In this document: positions 20,297 to 22,664 of the stretch, piece by piece
Position numbering within the stretch: position 1 is the stretch's first letter
How the letters are laid out: each line of letters opens with the position of its first letter
From: a virus
Reading direction: 5' to 3' (one strand)
IMG/VR virus record: IMGVR_UViG_3300031977_002836
Span: 1 to 22,664 of that record
Length of the DNA: 22,664 bases
Made by a program: the position numbers and the translations under genes
The notes under the pieces: generated by a model
Databases searched by the model: none
What the model saw: only the letters and a program-made list of their open reading frames with translations
What the model was told of the DNA's origin: nothing

Positions 20297-22106
20297 CGAC
20301 GCTCTTAGCCTTGAGCGACTTCGCCAGTTGGTCAAGATTTGCATTCAGGTTCACAAACGCAGCAAGCGCATACACCCGCACGTCCAAAGCTTCGTTGCGT
20401 GCGCGGATCTTCTGCCACGTTCTCGTCTTCATCCCATTCTTGATCCGCACCACTGCCTTCTCAGCGGTTAACTGCTCGAAGTATTCGTCGTCGTATCCGT
20501 TCCCGATTGGGAAGTGGCAATAGCCCGCACCTGCTTCCTCAATCTTCAAGCGCGAGTAAATCAGCTCCTTGGCTGAGTCCACACCGATGCTGAACAGAGC
20601 GACCTTGGCTGAGTTGCTGCGGTTCGGCCGACTCACAATCGGTCGGTTCGCTCCAGCAACACCTTTGATGGCGAAAATGCGATTCACCTCTCGCGGCTTG
20701 CAGAAGTCGTACACGATCTTGGACTGATAGCCTGTGTCGATCATCGCTGATGCTATGCGAAGCTGAACACCACTCTCGTGCTTCCAGCTTCGACCGAGGA
20801 ACTCCTCAAGCTGTGACCAAGTGGCAGGATTGGTGATCGCCCCGTAAATTGTTTTGTACTCGATCCCCCAACACTCTTCGCCAAGACCAACGGCCATCAC
20901 CTCGACCTCGATCCGATCATCCTGACAGTCACAACCTGCAACCAGAACCACTGCGTCCTGCGGAACGGTTTCTGCATACGGCTCACAACGCGCAAGCAAC
21001 GGACTCGCGTGCACTGTCTCGCCCTGCTCTTCCCAAGTGTCGGCGAGGAACGTGTTCGTCCACGCCTTGATTGACTCTGTGCCGCGATGCTTTGCATCCA
21101 GAAACTGAGCGACTGCTTGATGAAGTCTGGTCTTGAATCCTTTGCGCGGTGGAAACAATGAGCACAACCCGTTCAGGTGATACCCGCGCTTCCCGTTGAA
21201 CGGTGCGGTCGGCCGCCATTCACCTTGCCGCACCATCTCCTCTCGCTGCTTGTCGGTGATCTTCTTCTGGCACTTGGTGCAAACGATGTGCGCCGTTTCC
21301 GGCAGATGCTTTCCTTCCTCGTCCTTGTCCCAAGTGACCTGCGCCCATTCAAGCGTCTGGTGTTCTCCGCAGTGTGGGCACGGACAAAACCAGCGTCGTT
21401 GATCGGTCAGATCAAACTCAGCCTCAACACGACTCACACCCTTGATCGTTGGCGTTGATGTGGTGACGTGAACTGAGTTGAAAAATGTGTCGCTTCGTTT
21501 CTGGGCCAAGCTGATCGGGTCACCTTCCGCACCTGCGCTGTTTGGATAGCGATCCACCTCATCACACAGCACCACCCGAATCGGTCGAGACGCCAAGCTT
21601 GCCGGACTGTTTGCACCCGCAACGGTGATGTGCCCGCCGTTGAATCGTTTGTGCAGCACTGTGTTGCCGGAGTCCCGAGCACGAGAGTCGGCGACCAAGT
21701 CAGTCAGAATCGTTGTATCCCGCACCATTGGCGCAAGCCGATCCTTCGACCACGTCTCTGCCATGTCCAATGTCGGTTGCAACACCAGCATCGGACTTGG
21801 TTCCTCGCTGATGAAAAACCCGACGATATTGTTCAAAATTTCGGTTTTCCCAAGCTGACTCGCCCACTGCAAAACCACTGACTGAACCTCGGGATCGTTC
21901 ACCGCTTCCATCGGCTCGGCTTGATAAGGCGCAGACTCAAGACGGAACCGACCTGTGAACGCGCTGCCTTCCGGTGAGAGTCGGCGATGTCGAACTGCCC
22001 ACTCTGAAACGGTCAACCTTTCGGGCGGTCTGAACGCTTCAAAGCTGCGCTCGATCAGACCGTCGATGGCTTCACTGTGGTCGAAACTTGTGTTCTCTAA
22101 GTTCAT
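20196..22106 (-). CDS. Terminase large subunit, GpA family
   Basis: 636 residues from the ATG at 22106 (M-N-L-E-N-T-S-F); an ATG at 22139 would add 11 residues. GGGCGA precedes the chosen start. The ATPase has Q-W-A-S-Q-L-G-K-T-E (Walker A region, GKTE near 86-89) and V-V-L-C-D-E-V-D-R-Y-P (Walker B, near 179-189). A zinc-binding insert, C-P-C-P-H-C-G ... C-T-K-C, lies near 235-285, as in lambda gpA. The C-terminal nuclease includes V-A-G-C-D-C-Q-D-D-R-I-E-V-E and A-M-I-D-T-G-Y, with likely metal-binding aspartates. It packages DNA into the procapsid by ATP hydrolysis and cuts the concatemer. It overlaps the small subunit by 35 bp. Confidence 0.95.
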   Translation of the reverse strand: MNLENTSFDHSEAIDGLIERSFEAFRPPERLTVSEWAVRHRRLSPEGSAFTGRFRLESAPYQAEPMEAVNDPEVQSVVLQWASQLGKTEILNNIVGFFISEEPSPMLVLQPTLDMAETWSKDRLAPMVRDTTILTDLVADSRARDSGNTVLHKRFNGGHITVAGANSPASLASRPIRVVLCDEVDRYPNSAGAEGDPISLAQKRSDTFFNSVHVTTSTPTIKGVSRVEAEFDLTDQRRWFCPCPHCGEHQTLEWAQVTWDKDEEGKHLPETAHIVCTKCQKKITDKQREEMVRQGEWRPTAPFNGKRGYHLNGLCSLFPPRKGFKTRLHQAVAQFLDAKHRGTESIKAWTNTFLADTWEEQGETVHASPLLARCEPYAETVPQDAVVLVAGCDCQDDRIEVEVMAVGLGEECWGIEYKTIYGAITNPATWSQLEEFLGRSWKHESGVQLRIASAMIDTGYQSKIVYDFCKPREVNRIFAIKGVAGANRPIVSRPNRSNSAKVALFSIGVDSAKELIYSRLKIEEAGAGYCHFPIGNGYDDEYFEQLTAEKAVVRIKNGMKTRTWQKIRARNEALDVRVYALAAFVNLNANLDQLAKSLKAKSVDENKPQAPPKADPYKAIHNRRSRNQNFATSWKT

Positions 22107-22632
22107 GAAGTTCGCCCAGCACCTTGTCCTTCTCGTCATCGTTGAGTGCTGAGTTCATGATGACTTTGCGAATCTCGATAGCTTTCTGCGTGAACAGTTT
22201 CTCAACCACCGCAACGGGAATGAGTTCGCTGATCAGCGTTTGATACTTTGCCTTCAGAATCAGCGTCTCAAAGTGCCGCTTCTTCTCGGCAAGACTCGCA
22301 CCATCAATGCCGTCGCCAAAATCCTTGAGGTCGTTGCGCTTGGCAAAGTCACGCCAGCCTTGGAGATCGTAGCCGCCATCAACCTTATCGTTCGGTGCTC
22401 CGGCCATCTTCATCCAGCGATAGAGGCAGTCGCGTGAAATGCCGAGTGCCTTCGCCAACATCGTCTTGGTCGTGATCTTGTTGTCGTCCTTGACCTCGGG
22501 CTGCTGCTGCATGAAGTGCTCTCTCTCGCTTGAGGTCAGGGTCTTACCGGCCGCGACCTTCTTGGCGATGTTCTCCAAGTCCTTGTTCAAGACTGCCTCG
22601 ACCTCGGGCTGAACGTCATCGTTGATTTTCAC
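22072..22632 (-). CDS. Terminase small subunit (Nu1-like, HTH)
   Basis: 186 residues from a GTG at 22632. Residues about 57-80 (M-L-A-K-A-L-G-I-S-R-D-C-L-Y-R-W-M-K) form a helix-turn-helix followed by G-Y-D-L-Q-G-W-R-D-F, as in DNA-recognition domains of Nu1-type small terminases. The C-terminal half is long charged helix (A-E-K-K-R-H-F-E-T-L-I-L-K-A-K-Y), suited to oligomerisation and large-subunit contact. It would recognise the packaging site. It lies directly upstream of and overlaps the large subunit. No complete copy of the repeated element precedes it in the 32 bp available. Confidence 0.8.
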   Translation of the reverse strand: MKINDDVQPEVEAVLNKDLENIAKKVAAGKTLTSSEREHFMQQQPEVKDDNKITTKTMLAKALGISRDCLYRWMKMAGAPNDKVDGGYDLQGWRDFAKRNDLKDFGDGIDGASLAEKKRHFETLILKAKYQTLISELIPVAVVEKLFTQKAIEIRKVIMNSALNDDEKDKVLGELHELREHKFRPQ

Positions 22633-22664
22633 TGAATCTAAAAATTTGCGGCAGCCGACTGATC

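Noticed and set aside
22633-22664. Possible seventh element copy before the small terminase gene (GATCAGTCGGCTGCCGCAAA in phage sense)
   Set aside because: Only partial similarity, extra bases in the core, and about 16 bp from the start rather than 27-33; the window ends before it can be judged.

Overview
The window looks like the structural half of a tailed, lambda-like siphovirus genome or prophage. All recognisable phage genes lie on the minus strand, so transcription runs from high to low coordinates. The order is classical: small and large terminase (22632-20196), a small HExxH metallopeptidase, a gpW-like head-tail joining protein, a lambda-family portal, a prohead protease fused to an HK97-type major capsid protein, connector and tail-completion proteins, tail tube, one tail assembly chaperone, a short tape measure, tail-tip proteins, and a long run of fibre or receptor-binding proteins down to the left edge. 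No integrase, lysis enzyme, replication gene, tRNA or CRISPR is present, so virus versus prophage cannot be decided here. The fibre modules (LamG domain, a WFDEDL-type N-terminal module, an RISATAP/DIYEAE module) resemble environmental, often marine, phage fibres. The ankyrin lipoprotein resembles proteins common in Verrucomicrobiota, so a verrucomicrobial host is a reasonable but unproven guess.

Set against this minus-strand late operon are five well-supported and one possible plus-strand cargo genes ('morons'), each placed between phage genes. They are a two-helix membrane protein (5595-5765), a possible 46-residue lysine-tailed membrane protein (5790-5930), a double zinc-ribbon membrane protein (12276-12728), another two-helix membrane protein (13590-13817), a ribbon-helix-helix plus excisionase-type HTH regulator (18677-19024) and an ankyrin-repeat lipoprotein (19104-19898). 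All except the regulator carry membrane or export signals, which fits surface alteration or superinfection exclusion, although no function is proven.

The most distinctive signal is a 15-bp element, CCGGCAACAGTTAAT (plus strand; ATTAACTGTTGCCGG in the sense of the phage genes), found six times between genes. Five copies lie 27-33 bp upstream of the start codon of a phage gene (4545, 5498, 12195, 16510, 18556), and the sixth belongs to a duplicated junction. Four copies also carry a second box (CCAAC or CCAAA) at one fixed spacing. It behaves like a phage-specific promoter or operator dividing the late region into transcription units. Four of the six copies have a plus-strand cargo gene immediately on their far side.

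At 18577-19930 the same junction (element ... 3' end of the metallopeptidase gene) occurs twice in tandem, once holding the HTH regulator and once the ankyrin lipoprotein. A 36-bp copy of the metallopeptidase 3' end is left between them. This reads as two alternative cargo genes of one hot spot stacked by unequal recombination. The capsid operon also shows an internal Shine-Dalgarno start inside the protease-capsid fusion and a strong intrinsic terminator just after the capsid gene.
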